This document shows, piece by piece, positions 33,793 through 43,793 of a DNA stretch of 64,000 bases; position 1 is the first letter of the stretch, and the number at the start of each line of letters is the position of its first letter. Source of the stretch: Collinsella sp. (GTDB taxonomy: Bacteria; Actinomycetota; Coriobacteriia; Coriobacteriales; Coriobacteriaceae); NCBI GenBank assembly GCA_018368345.1, contig JAGZEK010000005.1, positions 62,001 to 126,000 of the forward strand, read 5' to 3'. Position numbers and translations under genes: made by a program. Below the pieces are notes generated by a model. The model did no database searches and had not been told where the DNA came from. It saw only the letters and a list, made by a program, of their open reading frames with translations.

Positions 33793-34074
33793 CTATACGA
33801 GTATACCTATAAGAAGCTGCAGAACCAGCCTCTGCACCAACTGCAACGCAATAATCGCAACGACCGGCGAAAAATCGATACCGCCCATCGGCGGGATGAA
33901 ACGACGGAACAGGTTGAGCCACGGACCGCACACGCTATCGAGCACCGCAGCAATATCCTGAAGCAAACCACCCTGCTTCATGGGAATCCACGTCATAAAG
34001 CAGTAGACGACAATGAGCGTGGAATAGAAGTTGAACAGCGTGTTGACCAGCTGGACGATAGTGTAGATGTTGAT
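33793..34074 (-). CDS. yggT: YggT family membrane protein (non-canonical start)
   Basis: Small YggT protein with two membrane parts: INIYTIVQLVNTLFNFYSTL near the start and FSPVVAIIALQLVQRLVLQL at the end, with FRRFIPPMGGIDFSP between, the family signature. The full first helix has no ATG, GTG or TTG: after the in-frame TAA of sepF the codons read AGA CAA GAC GAG GAG ATT CCC ATC. A GAGGAG ribosome site is six bases before ATC at 34074, so that codon (or ATT at 34080) probably starts translation. The ATG at 33996 would delete helix 1. YggT acts with division proteins in actinobacteria; role unclear. Confidence 0.75.
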   Translation of the reverse strand: MNIYTIVQLVNTLFNFYSTLIVVYCFMTWIPMKQGGLLQDIAAVLDSVCGPWLNLFRRFIPPMGGIDFSPVVAIIALQLVQRLVLQLLIGILV

Positions 34075-34095
34075 GGGAATCTCCTCGTCTTGTCT

Positions 34096-34818
34096 TTACT
34101 TAAGGTAGCCGTCGGCACGAAGCTTCTTGAGATCGGAATCTTTGACCTCGCAGCCGGCGGGCAGCACCATGAACACGCGGTCGCCCACCTCCTTGACCGT
34201 GGCACCCAGACCGCAGGCAAAGCCGTAAGAGAAGTCCAAGACGCGCTTAGCAACTTCGGTGCGTACGCCCACAAAAATCAGTGCGACAGGCTGCTTGGTG
34301 CGAACGCGGCGCACCACGGTCTCCACGTCGTCATAGCTCTCGGGGCGCAGGACATAGGCCGGCAGCTGCGGCGTGGCGTTGATGATATTGCTCGCATAGG
34401 CCGAGGCATCACTCGGTGCAGGCGCGGGCGCAGCGGCGGCACGGGCGCGGGTGTTCTCGGCGTAGCTCGACGGCGTGTCATAGGCACCAGGACGATAACC
34501 GCTCGCAACACTGTCCTGCGAGCGCGAAGGCGGGTTATACGTCGTGGCATGGCGGGAGTCATCGCCGACCAGCTGACCGGAGCGCGTATACACGGCAACC
34601 GACTCAGCTTCACCGCGGCGCGTCTGACCAAGCAGGCCGTTGCTCGGCTCGTCTTGGGTGTAGAAGCCCTCGCCCGAAGCACCGCCGTAGCCGTTGCCCT
34701 GATAACTATCGTCATAGCCGTCATCGTAGCCGTAGTCGTCGTCCTGGCCATAACCCTGGTCGTAACCCTGCTGGCCGCCCAGGTGCATCTTATTTTTAAT
34801 CTCGTCAAGGAAGCCCAT
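34096..34818 (-). CDS. sepF: SepF-like cell division protein
   Basis: A 240-residue protein. The N-terminal amphipathic helix MGFLDEIKNKMHL is the SepF membrane anchor; a long Gly/Tyr/Asp-rich linker (about 15-60) and a disordered region follow; the C-terminal SepF domain (about 150-240) has the DVETVVRRVRTKQPVALIF and DFSYGFACGLGATV motifs. SepF tethers FtsZ to the membrane in bacteria without FtsA, and no ftsA is present in this window. The ATG at 34818 follows GAGAGGA. Its stop codon is in frame with yggT. Confidence 0.93.
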   Translation of the reverse strand: MGFLDEIKNKMHLGGQQGYDQGYGQDDDYGYDDGYDDSYQGNGYGGASGEGFYTQDEPSNGLLGQTRRGEAESVAVYTRSGQLVGDDSRHATTYNPPSRSQDSVASGYRPGAYDTPSSYAENTRARAAAAPAPAPSDASAYASNIINATPQLPAYVLRPESYDDVETVVRRVRTKQPVALIFVGVRTEVAKRVLDFSYGFACGLGATVKEVGDRVFMVLPAGCEVKDSDLKKLRADGYLK

Positions 34819-34878
34819 GGTTGTGTCCTCTCGCGGTTTAGTGCAGGCGCCCCGATAATCAGTGCGCACTTCAGAGCC

Positions 34879-35616
34879 TTATTTTACTGCAAACTCCGGG
34901 CTAAATACTACCCTGCCCAGGCGAACGAGCGTAGAGCCCTCCTCAAGGGCAGGCTCAAAGTCCTCGCTCATGCCGCAGGAAAGCTCAGGCAGGTTCAAAT
35001 CGGGATGCGCAGCCTCCAGCTCATCCCTCAGCTCACGAAGCCCCGCAAAGGTGCGGCGTGCCACATCCTTATTCCCCCGGGGCGCCATAGTCATAAGCCC
35101 CTGTACGCAAATTCCCTCAAGTTCCGCAAGCTCACCCGCGGCGGCGCGAATCTCATCGGGCGAAAAGCCTCCCTTCGACTCCTCACCACTCACATTGACC
35201 TCGATGAGCACACGCTGGGGGCCGGCGAGCTCGCCTGCCTCAATCTTGCGGACAGCACGGCTCGAGATCGCCTGTGCCAGATGCAGCGAACCCACCGAGT
35301 GAATCAGCTCGGCTGAGCCCAGCACCGCATTGATCTTATTGGTCTGCAGGTTGCCGATCATATCGAAGCGCACCTCGGGCAGCTCCGGATGCTCCGCCAG
35401 ACCCGTGAGCTTGCGAACCAGCTCCTGCGGGCGGTTCTCGGCAAAATGGCGATACCCCGCCTGGATGGCAGCAACAGTCTCATCGACACCAACGGTCTTG
35501 GACACGGCAATGAGGCGCGCGGCGTCGTGGGGGCGGCCCGCGCGATCGAGCGCCGCATAAAAACGTTCCAGAATCTGCTCGCGGCGAGCGCGCATCAAAT
35601 CCAAATAGTTATCCAT
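34879..35616 (-). CDS. yggS: YggS family pyridoxal phosphate homeostasis protein
   Basis: A 245-residue PLP-binding protein: AVSKTVGVDETVAA (Lys40 carries PLP), FAENRPQEL, HMIGNLQTNK-like IGNLQTNKIN, LIEVNVSGEESKGGF and LSCGMSEDFEPAL are the PROSC/YggS signatures. It keeps free PLP balanced; it is not an amino acid racemase. The ATG at 35616 follows GGAGGCG. In other actinobacteria this gene (ylmE) directly follows pgeF (ylmD); here the pst-phoU genes lie between. Confidence 0.93.
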   Translation of the reverse strand: MDNYLDLMRARREQILERFYAALDRAGRPHDAARLIAVSKTVGVDETVAAIQAGYRHFAENRPQELVRKLTGLAEHPELPEVRFDMIGNLQTNKINAVLGSAELIHSVGSLHLAQAISSRAVRKIEAGELAGPQRVLIEVNVSGEESKGGFSPDEIRAAAGELAELEGICVQGLMTMAPRGNKDVARRTFAGLRELRDELEAAHPDLNLPELSCGMSEDFEPALEEGSTLVRLGRVVFSPEFAVK

Positions 35617-35666
35617 TGCCAATCGCCTCCGCTGACAGCCAAACAAGTAGTCCCATGCTAACGCAA

Positions 35667-35698
35667 GAGCGCGGCCCCGCATGTGCAAGGCCGCGCTC
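35667..35698 (-). terminator. Hairpin between phoU and yggS
   Basis: GAGCGCGGCC pairs with GGCCGCGCTC. On the minus strand it is followed by TTGCGTTA, a weak T-run, so it may separate the phosphate genes from yggS. Confidence 0.6.
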
Positions 35699-35735
35699 AC
35701 TTAGGTATTTACAATCTTTCGACGAACGGGGCTAC

Positions 35736-36593
35736 TTACTCCTCGTCGTCCTCGCCATCGTCCTCGTCCTCAAGATGATCGAGCAGGTAGCGAAGACCCT
35801 CGCTGACCTCGTTGGCGGGCACCTTGGCAACGTAGCGCGCGTCGACGGCGGGCCTCATGATAACACCCTCGCCCGAAGGCACGCGCATGCTCTCGAGCTC
35901 GTCCTCATCAGTGCGGGCGATATCGCCGGCGTTCATACGCTGACCAGTCAACAGGAAGGTCAGACGGCAAGCGGCATCGATGGAAATGGAAGCGATGCGA
36001 TCGAGGTAGCGCGAAACCATGATGGCGCGGCGCAGGTCGTCATAGTTGCTGTCGTCGTCCATAAAGTCGCCTGTATCCATACGGTTAAAGGTGCGGAAGA
36101 ACTTCTCGTAGGCGGCGTGCACTGGCTCGTCCTCGACGGCCAGGTTGCAGATGATGGACATGTCATTGGTGACGAGCGCAGAAAGCGAAGAGCCCAGCAC
36201 CTGGTAAACAGCTTCGGCCTCGGCCTCAACCGTACCGACGAGCTCCTGGGGCAGCGAGATGTCGGCCTTGATCATATGACGCGTGGCACGGCAGATCTGA
36301 CGGACCTTATCGGTCATGCGCTGCAGGTTAAAGTCGACGTAGATGATCGTCTGAAGCAGGCGGAAGTCGGAGGCGACCGGTGACTGCGTGGCGATCAGGT
36401 TGTAGCAGACGGCCTCCAGGTTGGCGCAGCGCGCGTCAATCGAAAGCGTACGTTTCTTGGTCTTGGTGGCGAGCTTGCGGTCGTCGGTCACATAGGCCTT
36501 CACGGCATCGTGGAGAGCCAGATCGACGGCCTCATAGATGCTCAGCATCTCGTGACGGGCCTCGACGAGCTGACGGGAAAACAGTTTGCGCAT
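35736..36593 (-). CDS. phoU: Phosphate-signalling regulator PhoU
   Basis: A 285-residue PhoU with two three-helix bundles. The N-terminal part (MRKLFSRQLVEARHEM; LEAVCYNLIATQSPVASDFRLL) matches the PhoU repeat, repeated at about 120-210 (ATRHMIKADI; SRYLDRIASISIDA). It adds a C-terminal acidic tail (HLEDEDDGEDDEE). PhoU links the Pst transporter to the PhoR/PhoB system and limits phosphate uptake. It is the last gene of the pst operon, 92 bases after pstB. Confidence 0.92.
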   Translation of the reverse strand: MRKLFSRQLVEARHEMLSIYEAVDLALHDAVKAYVTDDRKLATKTKKRTLSIDARCANLEAVCYNLIATQSPVASDFRLLQTIIYVDFNLQRMTDKVRQICRATRHMIKADISLPQELVGTVEAEAEAVYQVLGSSLSALVTNDMSIICNLAVEDEPVHAAYEKFFRTFNRMDTGDFMDDDSNYDDLRRAIMVSRYLDRIASISIDAACRLTFLLTGQRMNAGDIARTDEDELESMRVPSGEGVIMRPAVDARYVAKVPANEVSEGLRYLLDHLEDEDDGEDDEE

Positions 36594-36685
36594 GGTTCAC
36601 TCCAATCAGTTGGGTGCGGTCATGCAGCCCGCACAGTGAATACGCACCGGACCAGGTCCGATCGGCTTGGGACTAGTCGCACCGA

Positions 36686-37489
<804 letters not shown>

Positions 37490-37501
37490 GGGACTCCTTA
37501 A

Positions 37502-38407
37502 CTAGCGACGCTTGCGCGACAGGAAGCGCGCAAACAGGTTGAAGGCCAGAATGATCACCATCAGCAAGAGCGCGGTGCCGTAGGCTGCGTTCATGTTGAT
37601 GCCGTCGTTGGCAAGCAGGTACAGGTGAACGGTCATGGGGCGGCCGGAATCGAGCGGCGAGATAGGTAGATTGATGGCCTGGCCCATGGTGTAGAGCACC
37701 ACGGCGGTCTCGCCAATGGCACGGCCGATGGCAAGGACAATGCCCGTGGCAATACGGCCAAAGGCAGAAGGAAGCACGATCTTGGAGACAACCTGCCACT
37801 TGGTGGCGCCCAGGCCATACGCGCCCCAACGGATATAGCGCGGAACGGAGCGAATGGCCTCTTCGGTGGTGCGCATGACGATGGGAAGCATCAAGAGCGC
37901 GAGCGCCAGAGCGGCCGAGACCATCGAAAGGCCCAGACCCATAGCCTCGACAAACAAGGCGTAGCCAAACAGGCCCATAACGATGGAGGGCACCGAGGCC
38001 AAAGCGTCAGCAGCGTAGCGAATGAGCTCGACGATCTTGCCCTGCTTGGCGTACTCGGCCAGATAGACGGCTGCCAGCACAGCGATCGGCGTGCAGATAA
38101 GCATGGCGAGCGCCGTCACATAGACGGTCGAGACGATCGTGGGCCAAATACCGCCCTCGGCGTTGACGCCCTGGGGCCAACCGAAGATAAAGTCGAGCGA
38201 GATGTGTGGCAGGCCGTTGATGACCACGTAGGCGATGATAGCGACCAGCACCAGCGTGGTGATGTATGCCGCGGCACGGAACACGCCAAGCATGATCTTG
38301 TTGGACAGGTCCTTGTTGATGCGGCCCTTCTTGCCGTGGGAAAGGGCACGCTTGATGCGCTCGCGCGACGAGGTCGTATCGACCGTCGTGTCAACGGAAT
38401 CGGACAT
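37502..38407 (-). CDS. pstA: Phosphate ABC transporter, permease PstA
   Basis: A 301-residue permease with six membrane helices. The EAA-like loop and PRYIRWGAYGLGATKWQVVSK motif are characteristic of PstA/PstC; GSGLVTVG-like and TAVVLYTMGQAINL stretches follow. It forms the membrane channel with PstC. It starts three bases after the pstC stop. Confidence 0.94.
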   Translation of the reverse strand: MSDSVDTTVDTTSSRERIKRALSHGKKGRINKDLSNKIMLGVFRAAAYITTLVLVAIIAYVVINGLPHISLDFIFGWPQGVNAEGGIWPTIVSTVYVTALAMLICTPIAVLAAVYLAEYAKQGKIVELIRYAADALASVPSIVMGLFGYALFVEAMGLGLSMVSAALALALLMLPIVMRTTEEAIRSVPRYIRWGAYGLGATKWQVVSKIVLPSAFGRIATGIVLAIGRAIGETAVVLYTMGQAINLPISPLDSGRPMTVHLYLLANDGINMNAAYGTALLLMVIILAFNLFARFLSRKRR

Positions 38408-38410
38408 AGC

Positions 38411-39337
38411 CTACCCCCTCTTCTTCTTGGAAACCAGACGGACGACGCCCACCAGCGTGGCGGAAATGATAAACAGGACCACGCCCATGCCGAACAGCGC
38501 CGAGCGATGCAGACCCGAGGAATAGCTCATGTCGAGCGCAATCTGGCTCGTGAGCGTCGAGATGGGGCTCGCAATGCTGTCGGGAATAACCGGGGCGTTA
38601 CCCACGACCATGAGCACGGCCATGGTCTCGCCGATGGCACGGCCCATACCCAGCACGATGGCATCCACGATACCCAGCTTGGCGGCAGGTAACACGACCT
38701 TATAGATAGTCTGCCACTTGGTGGCGCCCATGGCATACGATGCCTCGCGAATGCCCATGGGAATGGAATTGAGAGCATCGATGGTAAGCGTCGTGATGGT
38801 GGGCACGATCATAATGGCGAGCACGAACCACGCCGTCAGCGCGCCAAAACCAAGACCGCCGGTCAGTTGTGCGATAAACGGGCGGATGATGATCATGCCA
38901 AAGAAGCCATAGATGATAGAAGGGATGCCGGCCAACAGGTCAACGGCAGGGCTGATGAGCTTGCGCACGCGCTTGCTGGCGATCTCGACCAGATACACGG
39001 CCGTGCCCACGCCTAGGGGCACACCCATGGCGAGCGCACCGACGGTCACCAGACCCGAGCCGGCAAGCAGCGACACGATGCCGTAGTGACCCTCAGAGGG
39101 CGCCCACGTAAAGCTAAAGAAGTCCGCCAGACCGATGTCGGTAAAGACGGGCAGCGCCGAGTACGTGGTAAAGACAAAAATCAGGATGACGGTAACAACC
39201 GCCAAGAACGCGCAGGCAAAGAAAATCCACTGCAGCGCCTTCTCCTTGATATAGGTGCTGCGCGATACGAGCGCCAGCTCGCGCTTCTTGGGCGCCTGAG
39301 CATTCTGCTCAGTCTGGGAGTTTTCCTGTGCTTCCAT
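38411..39337 (-). CDS. pstC: Phosphate ABC transporter, permease PstC
   Basis: A 308-residue permease with a charged N-terminus (MEAQENSQTEQ) and about six helices, including GREASYAMGATKWQTIYKV, the conserved cytoplasmic loop, and GRAIGETMAVLMVVGNAP. It pairs with PstA. The ATG at 39337 starts one base after the pstS stop and lies eight bases behind AAGGGGAG, which is inside pstS; the GTG nine bases upstream is too close to that ribosome site. Confidence 0.94.
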   Translation of the reverse strand: MEAQENSQTEQNAQAPKKRELALVSRSTYIKEKALQWIFFACAFLAVVTVILIFVFTTYSALPVFTDIGLADFFSFTWAPSEGHYGIVSLLAGSGLVTVGALAMGVPLGVGTAVYLVEIASKRVRKLISPAVDLLAGIPSIIYGFFGMIIIRPFIAQLTGGLGFGALTAWFVLAIMIVPTITTLTIDALNSIPMGIREASYAMGATKWQTIYKVVLPAAKLGIVDAIVLGMGRAIGETMAVLMVVGNAPVIPDSIASPISTLTSQIALDMSYSSGLHRSALFGMGVVLFIISATLVGVVRLVSKKKRG

Positions 39338-39338
39338 G

Positions 39339-40175
39339 CTACTCACTCCCCTTCTCGTCGTTGGTGACGGGAATAAAGCCCGCCTCGCGAATCTGCTTGT
39401 CCATCTTTTCGGACGTCACGTAGTCAATGTAATCCTGCGCCTGCTGCGAAGGCGCACCCTTCACAAAGAAGTAAAGGTCGCGCGAGATGGGATAGCCGCC
39501 ACTCGCGACCGTCTTCTCGGACGCCTCAACATGATTGACCGAGACGGCCTTGACCGAGGTCTTGGCGTTGAGGCTATCGACGAAGCCCAGCGAAATGTAG
39601 CCGATAGCCCCGCGCGAACGAGATACCACGTCGCGCACCTGGCCCGTGCCCGAAAGAACGGCGGAGCGGCGATCGAACGGGGTGCCGTCCATCACGATGG
39701 TGCGGAAGGCTTCACGCGTGCCAGACGCCTCATCTCGGTTGATAACCTGAATCCTCAGGTCCTCGCCACCGACTTCTTTCCAGTTGGTGATCTTGCCGGC
39801 ATAGATATCGCGGAGCTGCTCGGTCGAGAGGTTATCGACGGGGTTGTCTTCGTTCACGATGACCGCGATACCGTCGTGGGCAATGACGATGGGAGTCAGG
39901 CCCAGATCCCGTTCGTCGGCATTGAGTCCACGGGAGGAGCTGGCGATATCGGCCGTGCCAGCGCTGACGGCTTCGATGCCAGCGGAAGAGCCCAAACCGG
40001 AAACGAGCACGTCGATGCCGGTCTCCTCCTTAAAGCCCTCTGCCGCAATCTCGGCGATAGGAAGGCAGGTCGTGGAGCCGGCCACGGTAATGGAAGAGGT
40101 AGAAGATCCCGAAGAACAGGCGCACAGCGTAAGCGTAAGCACAGCGGCGCTCAGGACCGATACGATCTTTCTCAT
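39339..40175 (-). CDS. pstS: Phosphate ABC transporter, phosphate-binding lipoprotein
   Basis: A 278-residue lipoprotein. The signal peptide MRKIVSVLSAAVLTLTLCAC has the lipobox LTLC with Cys18 as lipid anchor. The mature part begins with a Ser/Thr linker and has the phosphate-binding VAGSTTCLPIAE and RDEASGTREAF motifs. It captures phosphate outside the membrane for PstCA. Its ATG overlaps the TGA of pgeF (ATGA), so translation of pst is coupled to pgeF. Confidence 0.95.
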   Translation of the reverse strand: MRKIVSVLSAAVLTLTLCACSSGSSTSSITVAGSTTCLPIAEIAAEGFKEETGIDVLVSGLGSSAGIEAVSAGTADIASSSRGLNADERDLGLTPIVIAHDGIAVIVNEDNPVDNLSTEQLRDIYAGKITNWKEVGGEDLRIQVINRDEASGTREAFRTIVMDGTPFDRRSAVLSGTGQVRDVVSRSRGAIGYISLGFVDSLNAKTSVKAVSVNHVEASEKTVASGGYPISRDLYFFVKGAPSQQAQDYIDYVTSEKMDKQIREAGFIPVTNDEKGSE

Positions 40176-40972
40176 AGCATCACGCCGATCGCGGCATGGC
40201 GCCCACAGGTGCCGTCCTCGTTACGGTAGGAATAAAAGCGGTCGTTCTGACGCACGGTCGAAAGCTGGGTATCCACGATATTATCCGCGTCGACACCGAC
40301 ATCTACCAGCGCCTCGCAAATGGCAGCGGAAAGATCGAGCATGCGAGAGGCACTCGCATCGATGCAAGAGAACTCGGCGGCAAAGCGATCCATGAGCTCC
40401 TGGGAAACCTCGTACTCGTCACCCAGGATATGGGGCCCGATATAGGCGGAAACGTCGCTCGCATCGCAGCCGGCAGCATCGCAAAGCGCCTGGCACGCCT
40501 TGGCAGAAATACGTGCAATCGTGCCCTTCCAACCGGAGTGCACCACGGCAAATCCGCCGGGGGCCACCAGCACCACGGGAACGCAGTCGGCAAAGCAGAG
40601 CAGCACGGGCACGTCATGGGCCGTACAGACGATGGCATCGCAGCCCTCGGCAATCTGCTCGCGAATAGCCTCAAGATCGTCGGCGCCGTTCGAAGTCACC
40701 GTAACGATATGGTCACCATATACCTGATTGGGCACGAGCAGATTATGCTCGCACTCAGTGGCGCCCATAGCTTCGAGCGCTCGACGACGATTTTCTTGAA
40801 CTGCAAAGGGGTCATCGCCTACATGCGAGCCCAGGTTGAGCGAGGAGTACGCATCTTCGGAAACACCACCGGTGCGCTCGGTAAAGGCAAAGCGGATATC
40901 GGATGTCGCGCCCTCCACCAACGTAACTCCATCATGGTCGACACGCGAAACCCTGTCCGCACGTGCTGCCAT
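40172..40972 (-). CDS. pgeF: Peptidoglycan editing factor / laccase-domain protein
   Basis: A 266-residue YfiH/YlmD (DUF152) protein: FTERTGGVSEDAYSSLNLG at the N-terminus, LLVPNQVYGD, CFADCVPVVLVAPGGFAVVHSGWKGT with the zinc-binding Cys/His, and YRNEDGTCGRHAAI. The family hydrolyses purine nucleosides or corrects peptidoglycan precursors, depending on species. The ATG at 40972 follows AGGAGGC. It lies between ftsZ and pst and overlaps pstS by four bases. Confidence 0.9.
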   Translation of the reverse strand: MAARADRVSRVDHDGVTLVEGATSDIRFAFTERTGGVSEDAYSSLNLGSHVGDDPFAVQENRRRALEAMGATECEHNLLVPNQVYGDHIVTVTSNGADDLEAIREQIAEGCDAIVCTAHDVPVLLCFADCVPVVLVAPGGFAVVHSGWKGTIARISAKACQALCDAAGCDASDVSAYIGPHILGDEYEVSQELMDRFAAEFSCIDASASRMLDLSAAICEALVDVGVDADNIVDTQLSTVRQNDRFYSYRNEDGTCGRHAAIGVML

Positions 40973-41130
40973 ACTAAAGCCTCCTAATAACACAAGTACC
41001 GCGGCGTCGCCGCGCAGTCCGCGTTTATACGGCTGTCATACTTCCTTAAAAGGATACCCGCAGCGGTAGGGACCAAACGTAAAGGGAACGTAAGGAGATT
41101 GGAGGCTTTCGTTTACAAACGAGAAACAAA

Positions 41131-41160
41131 ACGGGGTGCATCCAAATGGACACACCCCGT
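41131..41160 (-). terminator. Terminator of ftsZ
   Basis: On the minus strand ACGGGGTGTGTCC and GGATGCACCCCGT pair and are followed by TTTTGTTT. It separates the dcw cluster from pgeF-pst. Confidence 0.8.
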
Positions 41161-41182
41161 GCAGGTCGTTGAGAAAAACGAA

Positions 41183-42337
41183 CTAGAAGCTACCGCGCTT
41201 CAGGAAGTCGGGAAGCTCGAACTGATCGTTGCCGAAGTTAGGAAGCTCGGTGCCACCGACGTTGCGGGTCGGAGCGGCCTGAGCCGGGCTCGTGGCAGGA
41301 GCGGTGCGCTGCGGCTCAGCGGAGGCAGCGGCCTTGCTCTGAGACTGCTGAGCAGCAAAGAGCTCGTCCTGACGGTTGACGTTGGAGTCGGAGAAGCCCG
41401 TAGCGATGACGGTGATACGCACCTGATCGCCCAGGGACTCGTCGACAACGGTACCGAAGATGATGTTGGCCTCGGGGTCGACGGCGTTGGCGACAACGTC
41501 GGCGGCGTCGCTGATCTCCTGGATGCCCAGGTCCTTGGAACCGGCGATGGAGAGCAGCACGCGCGTGGCGCCATCGATGGAGCTCTCGAGCAGCGGGCTG
41601 GAGATGGCCTGCTGGGCAGCGTCGACGGCACGGGTGTCCCCAGAAGAGGTACCGATACCCATCATGGCGGTACCGGCCTGCTTCATGATGGTCTTAACAT
41701 CGGCGAAGTCCAGGTTGATGATACCGGGGACGGTGATGAGGTCGGTGATGCCCTGGGTGCCCTGGGAAAGGACGCCATCGGCAATCGCGAAGGCCTCGAG
41801 CATGGTGGTCTTCTTCTCGGCGATGTCGAGCAGCTTATCGTTAGGGATGACGATCATGGTGTCGACGCAATCGGAGAGGGTCTTAATGCCCTCCTCGGCG
41901 CTCTTCTTGCGCTTGCGGCCCTCGAAGGTGAAGGGCTTGGTCACGACGGCGACGGTCAGCGCACCGACCTCGTTCATCGCGATATCGGCAACGATGGGAG
42001 CAGCGCCGGTACCGGTGCCACCGCCCTCGCCGCAGGTGATGAACACCATATCGGCGCCAGCGAGCGCCTCGGCAATGTCGTCGCGGGACTCATCGGCAGC
42101 CTTGCGGCCAACCTCGGGGTTGGCGCCGGCGCCCAGGCCGCGGGTAAGGTCGGTGCCGATGTGCACCTTGATATCGGCATCAGAGATCGCGAGTGCCTGA
42201 GCATCGGTGTTGATGGCAACAAACTCGACGCCGCGGATGCCCTCTTCGATCATTCGATTGACCGCGTTGGTACCGCCGCCGCCGACGCCGACCACCTTAA
42301 TGACGGCAAGGTAGTTGTTGATCTCTGTCTCGTGCAT
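41183..42337 (-). CDS. ftsZ: Cell division protein FtsZ
   Basis: A 384-residue tubulin-like GTPase: GVGGGGTNAVNRM near residue 17, the tubulin signature GEGGGTGTGAAPIVA near 98, and the T7 loop NLDFADVKTIM near 198. A disordered linker rich in Ala, Pro and Gln follows (about 310-365), and the C-terminal FtsA/SepF-binding peptide is GNDQFELPDFLKRGSF. It forms the division ring. The ATG at 42337 follows GGAGGACC. No ftsA gene is present in the window. Confidence 0.97.
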   Translation of the reverse strand: MHETEINNYLAVIKVVGVGGGGTNAVNRMIEEGIRGVEFVAINTDAQALAISDADIKVHIGTDLTRGLGAGANPEVGRKAADESRDDIAEALAGADMVFITCGEGGGTGTGAAPIVADIAMNEVGALTVAVVTKPFTFEGRKRKKSAEEGIKTLSDCVDTMIVIPNDKLLDIAEKKTTMLEAFAIADGVLSQGTQGITDLITVPGIINLDFADVKTIMKQAGTAMMGIGTSSGDTRAVDAAQQAISSPLLESSIDGATRVLLSIAGSKDLGIQEISDAADVVANAVDPEANIIFGTVVDESLGDQVRITVIATGFSDSNVNRQDELFAAQQSQSKAAASAEPQRTAPATSPAQAAPTRNVGGTELPNFGNDQFELPDFLKRGSF

Positions 42338-42390
42338 GTCGGTCCTCCGAACAAAGGTTATAGCCATAGCATGGGTCGACCCCTGCGCAC

Positions 42391-42419
42391 ATTAACCTTC
42401 AGGTTGAAAGTAAATGCAA
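42391..42419 (-). promoter_or_regulatory. Possible ftsZ promoter
   Basis: On the minus strand TTGCAT and GTTAAT are 17 bases apart, 50-80 bases upstream of ftsZ, in an AT-rich 200-base gap between ftsQ and ftsZ. Confidence 0.4.
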
Positions 42420-42536
42420 AGGTAAACCGTATTATGTTTGCACATTATGAACGTATCAGTCAAATAATTGACCGTGAAAACCAAACAAACCAGATAAACG
42501 GCGTGGTATGGCCCCTCAACAAAGCATCAACCAGCG

Positions 42537-43793
42537 CTACGAGGTCGGAGCGTTCCTAAATGTATAGTTACCCGGAGAGCGCACATTGATATACGTTACG
42601 CCCTCTACCTGCGAAAGCAGCTTGGTGACTACGCGCTCCTTCTTGACGATATCGTTCGAATCGCCCAGCGACACCTCAATGCCGTTATTGAGGTTTGCCG
42701 AGATGGCTTCGACCGAAGGCGTGGAAATATCCTTGACTTGTCCCAAGAACTCGCTCGAAAAACCACGCACATAATCCAAGCCAGCCTTAACGGCCTTGGA
42801 GCTCACTGCCTGGCCGGAAACCGGAGCGACATCCGCCGAGACATCAGTCAACAACACCGCGCCATAGTGCTTAGCGAGCGCCAGCGCGGCATCGATTCCG
42901 GTCAAGGTATTTGAGCCCTGCCCTGTCGTGATGACGTTGCCTTGGTCGTCCACTTCGACCGACGTCGACAGTGGGGCGATCCAGGTGTCATCATCCCCGA
43001 TGGCCCAGGCAAGGTCATCGGAACTGATATAGGCAATTGCGATGACCTTGCGCTCCATCGGCGTAATGATGAGCGTATGCGGGAACTGACGCTGGACATC
43101 CACGCCCGAGACCCACGGATTCTGCTTGAGGTCCTCGGTAATCTGGTCGGGATCGACGTTAAAAAGCGACGTTCCCTCGGGCAAATCGATCAGCTGGATA
43201 GCATCGTGCTTCGTCACATGCTCGCTGCCTTGAATCTGAATATCAGTGGCGGTAAACAATCCAGAGTTGATCACCACGATGGCAACGACGACGAGCACGG
43301 CCAAGACGGCCAGAACGCCGCCCACGATTTTGCCTTTGCCTGCAACGACAGAAGCGGCGTCTGATGTTTTGTTTGCCATCGCCCCAAGTGAAGACAACGG
43401 GTTGACGCCTTTTTTACCCGAAGGCTTCTTGGCGGTAGCCGGCACCGATGTCAGCGAGCGCGGTTTCGATGCACCCAGCGTGCGACCCGGACGCGGCACC
43501 TTAGTTCCCGTCGAGGGCTTAGGAGTTGCCATGGGACGGGCAGGCTTGGCGCCCATAACAGGCTTTGACGTCACCGAGGGACGCGAGGACTTTTTTGCGG
43601 CCGGACGATTACCGAGCTGCGAGCCGACAACCGGACGACTGGTCTGTCGAGCATGCCCGACAGACTTAGAGTGCGCGACGGTATTGCGTTGAGGTTTGGC
43701 AGGCGCGCCGGAACGCCCTCCGGCGCGGCGGAAGGTGGGTTTCGATGCTCTAGAAGCCGAGGAATTTAACTTCCGGTCTGAGCTCGATGCCAT
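42537..43793 (-). CDS. ftsQ: Cell division protein FtsQ/DivIB
   Basis: A 418-residue bitopic membrane protein. The N-terminal 150 residues are cytoplasmic, unusually long, basic and rich in Ser, Pro and Lys. One membrane helix lies at about 156-176. The extracytoplasmic POTRA domain starts ATDIQIQGSEHVTKHDAIQLIDL, then a DivIB beta domain. It is part of the FtsQLB divisome complex. The first 44 bases overlap the end of murB; the ATG at 43793 follows GGGAGGC. Confidence 0.88.
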   Translation of the reverse strand: MASSSDRKLNSSASRASKPTFRRAGGRSGAPAKPQRNTVAHSKSVGHARQTSRPVVGSQLGNRPAAKKSSRPSVTSKPVMGAKPARPMATPKPSTGTKVPRPGRTLGASKPRSLTSVPATAKKPSGKKGVNPLSSLGAMANKTSDAASVVAGKGKIVGGVLAVLAVLVVVAIVVINSGLFTATDIQIQGSEHVTKHDAIQLIDLPEGTSLFNVDPDQITEDLKQNPWVSGVDVQRQFPHTLIITPMERKVIAIAYISSDDLAWAIGDDDTWIAPLSTSVEVDDQGNVITTGQGSNTLTGIDAALALAKHYGAVLLTDVSADVAPVSGQAVSSKAVKAGLDYVRGFSSEFLGQVKDISTPSVEAISANLNNGIEVSLGDSNDIVKKERVVTKLLSQVEGVTYINVRSPGNYTFRNAPTS

